Shown: positions 1-10,841 of the stretch, piece by piece
How positions within the stretch are numbered: the first letter of the stretch is position 1
Layout of the letters: each line of letters opens with the position of its first letter
Position numbers and translations under genes: made by a program
Notes under the pieces: generated by a model
What the model was told of the DNA's origin: nothing
What the model saw: only the letters and a program-made list of their open reading frames with translations
Databases searched by the model: none
NCBI GenBank assembly: GCA_036936605.1
Contig: JAUPFV010000001.1
Span: 318,272,250-318,336,249, forward strand
Length of the DNA: 64,000 nt
Reading direction: 5' to 3'
Source of the DNA: Limnanthes douglasii subsp. nivea
Lineage: Eukaryota > Streptophyta > Magnoliopsida > Brassicales > Limnanthaceae

Positions 1-318
1 TAGATATTTTTAAAAATTTAAACACACAAGAACAAAAATATTTGTGGTCTAAAAATTGGTTTAGATATCTATTACTCAAATTTATTTGGGATAAAATACC
101 AATAACGATTCAGCTTATTTACCAATAAATATACATAATATAGTTTATTTATAATAGATATATATGTTAACAAACTAAAAACTATGATTTGATATTTGGA
201 TTTTTAATAAGATGAAGTATGAATGGTATAAAAAAGTCAAACTTAATTTCCAATACTAATTACGATTTAATATCTATTTTTTATAATACCAATAATATCC
301 TTCAATAAGTATAAAAGG
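1..318. other. AT-rich spacer without a recognised gene
   Basis: This stretch is very AT-rich and has no open frame of note. I see no transposon motif or RNA gene in it. Bases 311-318 are the left target duplication of the MITE that follows. Confidence 0.6.
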
Positions 319-729
319 TAAAACGACAATGGGCCATCCGCGGGTTGGGTCGGGTCGGCCGGTCTGAGCCCGTTTTTTTTACATTTGAACACGGCTCAAC
401 CCACTCCCGGGTTTGTATTTTCAAATCTGATCCCGTCTGGCAGTGTCCTGTCAATCCGGCCCGATCCGCTAAGATTAATTTTAATATTTTTTAATATTTT
501 TAATTTATTTTAAATATATTAATTTATTTTTTATATATATTATTGTTATTATATATAAAAAATATTAATTTTTATATATTTTTATAATTTTCGGGCCGAA
601 ACCGGTTGGACAAACTAGAAACCTGAACCCAGCCCGACCCGGTTGCGGGTTACAATTTTTTAATCCGGAGACAAAACCCAGTCGGGTCAGACAGGATCGG
701 AACGGACAACATCCGAATTGCCATCCCTA
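319..729. mobile_element. hAT-like MITE, about 411 bp
   Basis: A GC-rich island with repeated GGGTCGGGTC-type words at its left end and the matching CCCGACCCGG words at its right end, around a very AT-rich core. The right end reads GCCATCCCTA, the complement of TAGGGATGGC, a terminus often seen on plant hAT-derived MITEs. The left end is a mutated copy starting TAAAACGACAAT. Flanks ATAAAAGG (311-318) and ATAGAAGG (730-737) form an 8-bp target duplication with one mismatch, the hAT length. There is no coding capacity. The family assignment rests on terminus and duplication length only. Confidence 0.5.
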
Positions 730-737
730 ATAGAAGG

Positions 738-1299
738 TCTAACTTTTTTCCCTCTCCTTTTTTTCTTCTTCACAACATCGTATATTTTTTCAAAACTCCT
801 TCTTTATTTTATAATATAACATTGATTATTCAAGACTTCGATCAAACATAGGGACATGATCGAGCTACTGTATTTGTCTTTTCGACTCCAAATTTTGTTA
901 ATTTTTTACTATTTTCTGTAATTTTTCTAGCTACTGTATTTTGTAAATAAGTTTTTATGTTTTTTCTTCCACTATTTCTTTTTGTTTTTTCTTTCATTTT
1001 TTTTCTCCAAACATAAGTATTTTATTTTTTATTCTTCCACTGTTCTTTAGGCATCATTCGTATACTTCTATACTATTTTCTCCAAGCATATGCATCATGT
1101 TTTTTTGTTAAATCAAGGTCAAATAAATTTTAAAAATTTATTTTAAGTAAAAAGTTGAGTTATAGGTATAATTTATATAGTTTTTGAAACTGTGGATCGA
1201 GTATGTACATATTCAATTTATCATTTGGAAAAAACAAAAGAAGCTGTGAAACAAAGATTATGTGATTTGAAATGAGAAAACAAATTACGAAATGCTAAA
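738..1299. other. AT-rich spacer, pyrimidine-rich in part
   Basis: A T-rich and CTT-rich stretch with no coding frame. I recognise no gene or element here. Confidence 0.5.
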
Positions 1300-1770
1300 C
1301 TTTATGAATTGTGAATTGTGAAATAAGAGCTAAATATGAAATTCGATTTTATTTTGTGAAATATGAGTTTAAATTAATTGTGAATGCAAAATAATGGTCA
1401 AATGTGTAATGCGAAATAAGGGTTATATGCAAAATATGAAGTATTTTGTAAAATATGAGTTAAACTGAATTTGAAATGCGATATGTGAAATAAGGGGTTA
1501 AATCTGAATTTGAAATGCGAAATAAGAGTTCAATGCAAAATGTGAAATAAAAGTCAATTGAAAGATGCAAAATACGGTTTAAATAAGAAATAAAAAATGA
1601 AATTTATTTTTACAAAATATGAGTTAAATTTATTTATGAAATGAAAAATACAGATTAAATGTGATATAAGTGTTAAATATAATTTTTTATTTGTGAAATT
1701 TTAATTAAATTCATTTGTAAAATGCAAAAAATGAGTTAAATGTGAAATATAAAGTAAGGGTTAAATATAT
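1300..1770 (+). repeat. degenerate short tandem repeat (GAAATGCGAAATAAGAGTTAAAT-like)
   Basis: The words TGAAATGCGAAATAAG, AAATATGAGTTAAA and GGGTTAAAT recur in variable order about every 25-45 bases across nearly 500 bases. Units are diverged and unequal in length, so this is an old tandem array rather than a fresh satellite. No protein frame runs through it. Confidence 0.55.
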
Positions 1771-2218
1771 TTTTGCTGGTAAATCTATTTGCAGAATTCA
1801 AAATTAGATGAATTTTGTAATTCATTTTAACCCTTATTTCAAAAAAAATAAAAATCAAATAGCATCCATAGAATTTTATTTGTTCGCCTTAAAAAATGTG
1901 TAATATTCTCAAATATTTTGTCTGAGTTGTAGATACGAGGTTTAAATTAAAAACATAAAATTGTATTTTTGATATATGACTGGTTCATATATCAGTAACT
2001 TGAATTTTTCGGATACGAAATGGTGATAAGAAAGTGAATTGGATATTTATTAGTAACTTACCATTTTTAATATATTCATAGTATACCAAGGTTAATTAAT
2101 TATACAACTTATATTTGATAAGAGAATTATATATTATTCTTAAGGTTTTTTTGGACATTCTTCATACTCTATCTATAATAACTCTTTAAAATATTCAGAT
2201 GAGTCGCACCCAGACTCA
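1771..2218 (+). repeat. probable 5' LTR remnant of element A
   Basis: This non-coding stretch ends immediately before a primer-binding-like sequence at 2223. Its last 60 bases (TCTATCTATAATAACTCTTTAAAATATT) resemble 10706-10736 (TCTCTCTACAATAATTCTTTAAGATATT), which suggests the two are the ends of a diverged LTR pair. The left boundary cannot be placed and no TG..CA terminus or target duplication was confirmed. Confidence 0.35.
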
Positions 2219-2222
2219 TAAG

Positions 2223-2243
2223 TGGCGACCATAGTGAGAGTGA
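2223..2243 (+). other. primer-binding-like site of element A
   Basis: AGTGGCGACCATAGTGAGAG lies directly after the presumed LTR. It closely resembles the site after the 5' LTR of the outer element at 30906 (TTGGCGACCACAGTTGGAGC). The TGGCGACC core is what supports the call. I have not assigned a primer tRNA. Confidence 0.45.
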
Positions 2244-3589
2244 TATTCGAGCTGGTACCCAAATGATTTTTTTAAAGCCAGACCACTATCCGTTATTCTT
2301 CATTGCCTCTCGAGCACACTGCACTTGAATGACTACTCAAGTAGAAGTAGGCACATTTTTCACCATTGGGAATCAAGATGTACGTCGAGAAACCCTATCG
2401 ATTTAATTATCTCTCAATCTAAGCTAAAAAACAAAAAAAACAACTTTTGGTCAAAGTTATAGCGCTTCTGGTAGATAAGGCAACCTTGGTCGAAGTGGCC
2501 GCGCTTCAAGCTGAGAGATATACTTTAACTATGAGGTGTGTAATATGAGATCTACGCCGAGATGACCAAATATGATGACAACGAGTTCACCAAACCTTAT
2601 GGACCTGACCACATCCATAGTTTTATGAGACGAGACTACCATGTGAGAGCTTGATACTTGTTCTCAATTAAAGTAAAAGCGAGGAGCATTCCCTCCCCTC
2701 GTAGATGGAAGCACACCAGAATAATCATAAACGTAAGGAAATAAAATATAGGTGATTAATATGTAATTTATTTCACAAATGAGACCAAGGTTTATATATT
2801 TAGTGGTTAAGGACCAAAGTAAATCAAACATAAGATATAGAGGGGTCAAATGATACACCTTAAGAACTTTCTTGTAAATAGTTAAATAGTGGGGGTGAGA
2901 TATCCACTTTTATGGTGGTAATTATGTAATTTTACTATCTACCTCATATACTATATAAACGACATTTCCTTTTGGGAAAAAGGGCCAATGATTAATCAAT
3001 GATTGCTACATTCATTCTTTTTGTCTCTTTCTCTTTCTGGTAATAAATATTTTCACTATTTGTTGTCACTTCATACGAATATTCCCTTGTCCGACCCTCT
3101 CCTACGAACATCTTCGCTTCTGAATCTCACTAAGGATTTTCTGAGTTCAACAGTACCAGGCGCATGTAACACTCAAGATCTTGAGATGCAAGGGAGTCTA
3201 TGAGGGAATCTCGTAGACCGCAAAACTGATTAGAGAATGGCTAGGCAAGACGCCCAAGTTGTAGCCACATTTGTTAAGCGGACTGAGCTCGATTTAGTAG
3301 CTTAGTAGGACGCCCATAATCCTTAAACCATCCATCTTTTAAAGGTATAATAAAAGGTGAGTCTCTCCACTTATGGACAATAAATCGGGTTAACACCTTT
3401 GAGGAAGAACCCCACATTGTACCAATAAGCATTTCTGGGACATGGGCCAGTCTATAGAAATCTGGTACCAATGTTTCACACAAGGTCACATTATCACATA
3501 GACCCATACTTGGCTACATAAGACGGTTTAAATAACATTCTCTACAATCAATAGTTTAAAAAAATGTTTATTTTTGAATCTAGTGATTG
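2244..3589 (+). pseudogene. 5' untranslated / N-terminal gag region of element A, decayed
   Basis: No continuous frame survives between the primer-binding-like site and the capsid remnant. Small ORFs of 60-77 codons occur on both strands (for example 3003..3203 and 3274..3507) but none resembles a known protein. By position this is the leader and the N-terminal part of gag. Confidence 0.35.
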
Positions 3590-4640
3590 TGGCGGTGGAT
3601 TTACCATGTTTTGACATTCACAAAATAGAGAAGTACAATGGGACTAGTGATCCGGAGCACCATATTGGAATAATCAAGAACATCATGGTGATTTTCCCCG
3701 ATGATGATCGACTTTGATGTTGAGATTTCTCGATCATGTTCAAGGAAAATATCTTAGCTTGGTTGAATCAGTTGGCTCCAAGGTCTAATACTAGTTTTGA
3801 TAGTTGTGGACACTCTTCAGGCATCTGTTTGTCGAAAGGAGGATAACGAAGGGTCATGGTGACTACATTATGAATTAAAAGTAGCAGAATGAGAATAGTC
3901 TGAATGATTACACTCAATGTTTTGTGCATACCAATAATAAACTCGATTATTATAGTGAGAACGTGACATGTGCTTTATACATACACAGAATTATCTGAAG
4001 GGCTAAATTTTCCAATGAGGTTATGAGGAATAAGGTTTCTGAAATTCAGGTATTTTCTGGTGAGAATCACAAATCATGATTGATGGGGATAATATATATA
4101 CGATTGGTTTCAGATGATTAACTCAAGCAAAATTTATAATATTCAGGTTCGATCTCGACAATCATTTTGCCTACGTAGATGACACTCGGGTGGTGCAAGA
4201 ACAACAACAACAAATTACATATCCCATCCATATGTCTTTCGTATCACAAGTTAAATTATGATTGTTTCAAGTTATAAACTCGGGGCAAGTACTATCCGCT
4301 CCCAGTCAGAGTGGAATGTCAGGCCGAGGTTGGGATGATTGAGGGAACAAGTGGGTTAGGCATAAAAAATCACCAAACTGATTGAGATATGGCACCAATG
4401 TACCATAAGGCTAAGGTCTAAGTGCATTTTAGGCCTCCTCCCCCAATGATTATGCCTCATGAGCACAAAATTGTAAGTTTTATAAGTACCATAACAACGT
4501 CTGCCACTATTTAGAGATTACATAAAGTCAAAGGATGAAATTCAAAGCATAATCAATAAAAGAAAATTTATACAATATGTGAGGAACAATAATAAGGCTC
4601 AGAGGAGTTCGATGAATGGTTTAGGGTCTGCCAGGGAAGC
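3590..4640 (+). pseudogene. Ty3/gypsy capsid (Retrotrans_gag) remnant of element A
   Basis: Translation near 3600-3700 gives IEKYNGTSDPEHH followed by an IMVIFPDDD-like stretch. This matches the start of the plant gypsy capsid domain, as in the outer element's MEKYDGSRDLDNH at about 31580. Past about 3715 the frame shifts repeatedly. Further on only short capsid-like pieces can be followed (around 3750-3960). By homology this was the structural protein that packages the element RNA in cytoplasmic particles. It is certainly non-functional. Confidence 0.6.
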
Positions 4641-5740
4641 TGGATTAGGGATTTAGATGGGTTTTTTTTGAAGTAGAAAAACAAATGTCAGCAAATATAC
4701 GACTTTGTATTAATTGAAAAATGAGTATCAAGATCCTGACCTAGACTATCATGTGTTGAGAGCTATCTCAAGAGATGAGGGATGAGTACCTTGACTCAGA
4801 GCTTGATTTTTATGTGGTTTATGCTATGTTAGGAGAAGATTACTTGAGTGCGACTATGATGTTTCTTACTATCGTCGGAGGTAAGTCTATTTTGAGGATT
4901 ACCAGGAAAAGGCATGCTAGAAACTTAGAAGTATAGTTTCAAGGTAACACCTCACCTTGCCTCACCTTAGCCGATCCTTACCCTCATATTATCTATGAAT
5001 ATGATGATATAAGAGGTATTGTTGGCCCTCACAAAAAAACTATTTTGATAGGTTTAGAATCCTAAGGTTGATTACCACAAACAATGGTCTTTAGTTCTAG
5101 AATGTGGATATATTCATTTTCTTCTAAACCAAAGGAATAAACCAGCATTTCTCTACCCGTTTTCACCATATGAAAATTGATAGGTAGAGGTTACGAACCG
5201 AAACATCCTAGAGAGCGTAATAAATAATTTGATAAGACTGCGGGGAAGTGGCTAAATTATCTTCAAAAGAATTATGGGCTTACATGATAAATCCTCAAAG
5301 CATTACTGGTGAAACACTTTTTGCTCTTGTGTACGGTATGGATGCAGTAGTCCCAATATAAAAAAAATTACCATCTTTTAAGATCTCCAATTACTCTTAA
5401 GAGGCAAATCAATAAAGAATGAGAGCCAAGTTGGATTTAATCAAAGAGAAAAGAACAAAGTCTCACTTGTGAGTCCAGTATTACCAAACCCTCATGAGAA
5501 GTATATACACTTCTAAAGTTCGAAGATGCGACTTCAAAGTGGGATATAATTTCTTAAATAAGGAAAATGTCCTTGCATATTAAGGATCCGAGATTTTCAA
5601 GCTTGGTCTAACATAGGAATGCCCTTACAACATGCTTAAGAAATTAAAGACAATAACTTATAAACTAATGGATAAAGAATAAAGTAAAATTCAGCATCCG
5701 TGGAATATCAAACAACTTAACTTATATGTTGTGTAAATTT
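4641..5740 (+). pseudogene. pol remnant of element A: integrase core end and C-terminal tail
   Basis: At 5050-5480 short in-phase pieces match the plant gypsy integrase: a TTNNGL piece, an ST.FHH piece, GKWLNYLQ, and FALVYGMD-like residues in a shifted frame. From about 5520 the tail follows (VRRCDFKVGD, then HPWN..QLNLY), which ends pol in this clade. Between gag and here there is space for only part of the protease, and no YIDD-type reverse-transcriptase motif is visible, so the RT/RNase H segment appears deleted. Several frameshifts and stops are present. Confidence 0.6.
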
Positions 5741-6560
5741 ATATTTATTTTGAACAATTTATTTCATAATAAAGTGTTTATAGATTATGAAAGGTCGGTG
5801 GCATAGTAGTTCCTACCCTAGTGGCTCATGAAGGTTTTAATGAGGTGATTACATAATAGTTATGTTAATAAATCTTTTGCCATATAAATGCTTTTGATAT
5901 TTTTAAATGTGCATGTTTTGGCTCAGAATGTAGTAAAGCGTTCCAACCTCTGTTTGGTCAAATAAAACCTTAAATATCGAAATATTAAATTCAAATTATC
6001 ATCCTCGTAAAAGCTTCCAGCACATGTTGGTCGATGTAGAGCCTTGTACTGTAAGTGAATTATTAAGTATGAAAGTATGAACCACTCTTCTTGTAAGAGT
6101 TTCCAACACATGTTGATCTAGGAAAAGCCTCATGCTCGAAGTGAATTGTTAAGTATCATTCTATTCTTAAATATCTTCAACGTATAATTTTTCGAGCGCA
6201 GAGTCAAATGGTTGGATTGAGTAATAATATTTCAACTAAACGTTATATAAAAGTTTCCAACATATGTTGGTCAAGGTAAGGTCTGATTGCGTAGAAAAAT
6301 TTGTGAATCTATAAGTGAAATTTTTCTTAGTCCAAGGCCGATATCTTTTATACTAGCATAAGTTACAAAAGAATACAAAAAGGAATGCAACATTATAAAA
6401 TTAAAACAAAGAGTGTAATGTCTGACCGTTCGGGGACTTTAGTAGTTCAAATCTAAGGATTTTGCTTTTAAAAAAGAGAGTAAGTAAAACAAAACGGCAG
6501 ATATTTAATTGTTGGCTGGTTCGAGACCGTTAGACTGAATCGCTCTACGATTAACAAGGA
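5741..6560 (+). other. non-coding 3' region of element A
   Basis: Contains the pol-terminal conserved word AAGGTTTTAATGAGG at 5831-5845, then the repeats listed separately at 6005-6300. No coding frame is supported. Confidence 0.5.
6005..6300 (+). repeat. three dispersed repeats with a CCAACATATGTTGG palindromic core
   Basis: Related blocks begin near 6007, 6094 and 6249. Each has AAGNTTCCAACAYATGTTGGTC followed by AGGCCTN..AAGTGAATT-like sequence. The cores are CCAGCACATGTTGG (6017-6030), CCAACACATGTTGA (6103-6116) and CCAACATATGTTGG (6257-6270). The last is a perfect 14-bp palindrome. They lie between pol and the antisense ORF. Confidence 0.6.
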
Positions 6561-7202
6561 CAATGGAAAGATCATTTTTGTTGATCGAAGGAGTGACTTT
6601 GATAGCATGGAGGTTGGTTGTGGCAGCAACATGGGTCAGGGAGTCCATACCCATAAAGTCCTTAGGGATGGGACTCTTAGTGCACTATTACCCTTCTTTA
6701 ATCTTCACATCCTCCTATTCTTCAAACTCTTATTCGTACACCGGTCGAACTCCAAATACACTCATGAATAATGGTTCACTTCATAAACTTACTCATTAGA
6801 ATAGCTCATGACCGAGCTCCATAAACATTGATGAAAGCTCAGGACCATATCCTCCCGGATCATGTTTCATTTTTCCGAGATAGTTGTGATAAAGTCCTTC
6901 ATATTCTAAGCATACTTCTGTTTTTCCTCATCAGTTTCTTTCTCAAATTTATCAACCTTATCTTTCAGACCCTCTACATCCTTTCAAAGACCAACAATTT
7001 TGTTATCTAAAAGCATACAATTTTTGAGTTTGACATTCTTTCACTATAGCATAGTTCTCTCTGTCTGCTGCCTCGAAATCTCAGCATCATCCCCATTAAT
7101 CACGTCTTTAATGAGCTTCTTCATCAGGCCAAAAAGGTTTGGAGATGTATCCTCATGCTTCTTCATAAAGGTTTGCATCGTATCCTAAGTATTGTTTAAA
7201 GT

Positions 7203-7277
7203 CTGCAAGCAAGGCAAATAATTAAGAGAATGAGGAAAATGTGAGACTCCCGAAAGGATATAAGGTTAAAATATTAC
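7203..7277 (-). other. putative spliceosomal intron in the element A aORF
   Basis: On the minus strand the exon ends AACGAG, followed by GTAATA. The gap ends with a pyrimidine-rich TTGCCTTGCTTGCAG. It is 75 bp. The inner element's aORF has a 77-bp GT..AG gap after ATCGAG at the corresponding point before the coiled coil. Confidence 0.5.
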
Positions 7278-7862
7278 CTCGTTATGCAGAGCAATATGCC
7301 AATCAATGACATTGGGGATGGTTTAGTAAGTGGCTATATGAGTAAGTCTCAACGTATTTGCATACCAAGATATGATGTAGAGAATATCTTGAGGCTCACA
7401 TATGACCATTAGTTCCTTCCCTTTTGACTCAGACTTCACAGTTAAACTGTGGGAACAATGACTAGCCAAAAACTCGGTATGACCTCATTTACTTCAATCT
7501 TTACTGATGTTTTCTCAGCCTTATCAACATGAGAGTCCTCTAGCATAACAATATTGGTCTTTTTATCCGTATTGGTCGACTTCGTATTGTCAGCTTCGAT
7601 TATGGCAGTGTCAACAACCTTCGAACCATAATTTTCGTTCGATTTCTTTCGAGGGGAATTGACTTTTTTTTAATGAAAGTTTGATAGGAGCTCGACCCTG
7701 GTTTGTAAGCTTGATTGATTATCCTATAACAATCTGAAGCTTCAGAACGTCAACCTCTTCAACCTCATTATCACCTTCGGGATTTAGCCACTTCTCTATA
7801 TCCCAAAAGTTTGAGCTGATGAGGTTATCAGTAATAAAACACTTGTGAAATCCATATTCCCA

Positions 7863-8480
7863 ATTGGTCTCATCCCAACCACTTAGTTTCTTAAGATTTT
7901 ATTTGCTTTGTTCAATGTGTAGAAAATAGTGTTTCGTTTCCGGATAATCTTTGAAGTCTTGTAAACAATTTCTTATTGAAATATTTTTGGGGTTCTCCAA
8001 AAATTTCAATTGGATAAAATCAGAGATATATATTTTGAACATAGATGATGAAAAATGATATAATATCGTTTTCAACAGAACCCATATTTATAAATTCGAC
8101 CAACCAAAAAACAGTTTGGAAGTTAGGGAAGTTAGGGTCTCTCAACCGGTTTTGTAATAAAACGGCTGAAATTTAAAATTTGAATAAAATGGTCAAATTT
8201 TCAATTTCAGAATTCTGTTGACTTGCAACAATAACCGGTTTAACCAAAATAAAAATTTTCCAAGCTGACCTGTCAGCTCGACCCCAGCCAGGGGCTCCGC
8301 CCCTTGACCCCGCTAATCATGATATAATCTAACAACCGTGCACTCCGCACTCTACGACTTGTTTAATAATATATCATGATTAAATTGGTCGACTAGTCGA
8401 TCCAATTACACTAAAATAAATAACATTGGTCTCATCCCAACCACTTAGTTTCTTAAGATTTTCTTTGCTTTGTTCAATGT
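7863..8480. repeat. 56-bp direct repeats flanking a 506-bp insertion inside the aORF
   Basis: Bases 7863-7918 and 8425-8480 are the same 56-bp segment of aORF coding sequence with one mismatch. The 506 bp between them (7919-8424) are foreign to the ORF. They hold a CCAGGGGCTCCGCCCC patch, a perfect 13-bp inverted repeat (8314-8326 with 8370-8382) and a 12-bp palindrome TCGACTAGTCGA (8389-8400). The duplication is far longer than a transposase or integrase target duplication, so the mechanism is unclear. Confidence 0.75.
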
Positions 8481-9300
8481 CTGCATCGAAAAATTTACTA
8501 TACTCTGCAAGAGAAATGATGCGAGAAAAATTAGTAAAAATCAAATAAGGAAGAATGAAACAGTATAAAGTTTATTCTTAATGAGGAAGAGTTTCGAAGT
8601 AAGGGATATTTCAAAGTGTTAGGACCTTATAGTTGTATTATTAAGAATTCCTAAGTAGGCTCAGATTACTTGGGCTGATCAACACCATGCTCTCAAATGT
8701 TTCTCGAACATAGATGATTTGTCTTTTCGATGTGTTATGGGACTCTGATAGGTGTACCCAAAATTTTAGGTTGGTTCCACCAGAAAGATAATAGTCGGGG
8801 TAACGTTTTTTTTAAAAGAGATGTTGTTTTGAAAAATCAACTCCTCCATCAATAAATGGAATATCGATACTCATGATTATCGCGGTTCTTCACATGTTTG
8901 GACTGCTTGGCTACTACATAGATTGATTAGGCTAAAAAATTTCATAAGGATAAGGTAGAAAGGATACCGGAAGCCTCATTCGAACATGTCTGTGAAAAAT
9001 ACGACTTTGTCCGACCTGACCAATATAGGGGTCTCTTCCCTGATTGGTAGCCTTATTTTAACGTTATCAGGAATATGCCATCGAATTCGCATTTTTTAGA
9101 GTTTATCAAGGTACAAATACTTGTAGTGAATCATTCAGAGAATGGTAAAGTGTGAAGGTTGGTAGCGAATCCTTCGGAAAACGACAAGAATGATTAAAAA
9201 ATAGATATGGTACTTTTGATCGGGAAGGCACCCCAATGAGCTCAAAAATATTGATCGATATTTCTCCACTTTAGGGTTGATGGTTCATACCTTTCTCCCA

Positions 9301-10736
9301 CCTTTTTGGTCTTCAAGGGAATTTTGAAATCATTATTCTTAAGTCTCTTTCATTTTTGGGGGATCCAAAGACAACAACTTCTATTCGAGTTGTATGTTAT
9401 TTACCATGTCATTAGTCGGGGGTACATTAGAAAAGACTCGTGGTTGTACTAGACTAGAGGTTTGGGTACTAACCAAGAGATTCACGTGGGATTATAGTCT
9501 ATTCGAAAGAGTTCTTATAATGCTCGGACCATTTTTTACCTTTTGGCTTCACCGAGAGTGGAGACTATTTTTGGGATTAGGGTGACATTTCACAAAGAGA
9601 ATGAAAAAAAAACTCAACCTCAAAGCTATCATTCTCGAATTCTAAAGGTTTTACTTATGATACATCTACTATTAAAGGTTCCACTTCAAGAGGCTTATTC
9701 ATATCTCGAAGTCTATTTCTTAGAATAATGACTTTCTTTTATAACTGAAAAAAAAGAATAAAATTAAAAATACCTTCAGTAAATGCTAAGGATCGAAATG
9801 AATCAAATAGTGAGAAAGAATACATGAACTGAGGTGGTACTTCGAGAATGATGCTTAACTTCAAAGTGAGTAGGTAGATACCATGAAGGAATTTGTGATG
9901 GTCGGAGTTAAATTCTCGGTGGCTGGAATCGAAGCTTTGCTTTTGAAAACTCAGAGCTTCTATCTCTAAAATTATGTGAGAATTTATAAGGAGAAGGGCC
10001 ACCAACTTTTTGCTCATTCCTAGGTAATAATCATTACAAGAGCCTCGAAGAGTCAAAACAATGAGGATTTACTCTACACATGCCAAAAAGCTATAAAAAG
10101 CCTTATTTCTAGGTTAGATAGAGATGAAACTTGATAAAAATATGCAGATGTAGTCCAAGGAAATGTAATAACCTATCTTGAAAACTTTTTTCAAATTCTC
10201 CAAGAGTAAGAAGTTCGGAGGTTCCACTTTAAAGAGAGAATTACCACTACGAATCACTTCAAACCTGTCTCAATGCCCATCACTCTGAAGTAGAATGATG
10301 TGGCTACTCCAGATACTTTAACACTTCGTGGATTTTTAAGTGAAAGAAAAAACATCACTTTAATGCTTGTGTAATATATAGCATGCACCATCCAATGAAT
10401 CTTATCTTTGAGACCTTTGATGAATAAATACACATCGCTTTTAGTATTCCAACTCACCAGGGAAAGTGGGATACTAATAAGAGAATTTTCCAATTGAGCT
10501 TAAGGCCTTATTTTAGATCATAGGTTTAGTTGTATTAATTATTTGTTAACCACAAGACCAATAAACGATTCTCTGTATATATGGGATAATATAGCTCAAA
10601 ATATCATATTGGTCACTATAAATAAATATTGTCATTCTACTTAGGAATGGTGAAAAATTATTATTCCATACTTGCATTTAATATTCTTTCTCACTCTGGA
10701 AGCTTTATCTCTCTACAATAATTCTTTAAGATATTT
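9301..10736. other. 3' end of element A, no recognised gene
   Basis: Open frames of 60-105 codons occur on both strands (9394..9585 plus, 9739..10056 minus, 10254..10493 minus), but none matches a family I know. By position this is the N-terminal end of the aORF, the 3' non-coding region and a decayed 3' LTR. The last 100 bases weakly resemble the sequence before 2218. Confidence 0.35.
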
Positions 10737-10841
10737 TGTATGTCCTTCAAGTATAGGTTTTCCACCTTCATGTATTGGTTAGCAAGACCACTAGCTATGT
10801 CAGCATATGTATGTCCTTCAAGTATAGGTTTTCCACCTTCA
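10737..10841 (-). repeat. 35-bp direct duplication, 70-bp period, in the copia 1 RNase H end
   Basis: TGTATGTCCTTCAAGTATAG and the next 15 bases occur at 10737-10771 and again at 10807-10841 without a mismatch that I can see. In the minus-strand protein this repeats a KPILEG.TYADM-like piece, so it is a local duplication at the broken end of the element. Confidence 0.75.

Larger units (their letters stand above)
6830..9300 (-). pseudogene. antisense extra ORF (aORF) of element A, spliced, broken
   Basis: Read on the minus strand, 9090-8890 encodes HIPDNVKIRLPI, later VVFFTDMFE, a TGA stop (8976-8978), then GFRYPF. This aligns residue for residue with the aORFs of the outer and inner elements. 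An acceptor TTGCAG ends at 8505, and after it come GWDETNWEYGFHKCF and FWDIEKWLNP (about 7900-7780). A further GT..AG gap (7203-7277, 75 bp) precedes a lysine/glutamate-rich probable coiled coil (about 7150-6830, LKDKVDKFEKETDEEK). The family matches the 'putative gypsy-type transposon' domain proteins of Tat elements as I know them. Molecular role unknown. Stops, frameshifts and a 506-bp insertion disable it. Confidence 0.6.
2219..10736 (+). mobile_element. decayed Ty3/gypsy (Tat-type) retrotransposon, 'element A'
   Basis: In plus-strand order: a primer-binding-like site (2223), capsid gag remnant (from about 3590), pol remnant reduced mainly to integrase (about 4650-5740), a GGTTTTAATGAGG block also found after pol in the two other Tat-type elements, short repeats with a palindromic core (6005-6300), and an antisense spliced ORF (6830-9300). 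That order, with an extra antisense ORF between pol and the 3' LTR, matches the Tat clade. Every frame is broken and most of the reverse transcriptase and RNase H is missing. Outer limits are approximate. The 3' end is set by a weak LTR-like match just before the copia element at 10737. Confidence 0.6.

Noticed and set aside
9394..9728. Overlapping plus-strand ORFs of about 62 codons
   Set aside because: No family resemblance in any frame. The informative homology in this part of element A lies on the minus strand (antisense ORF), so these are chance frames.
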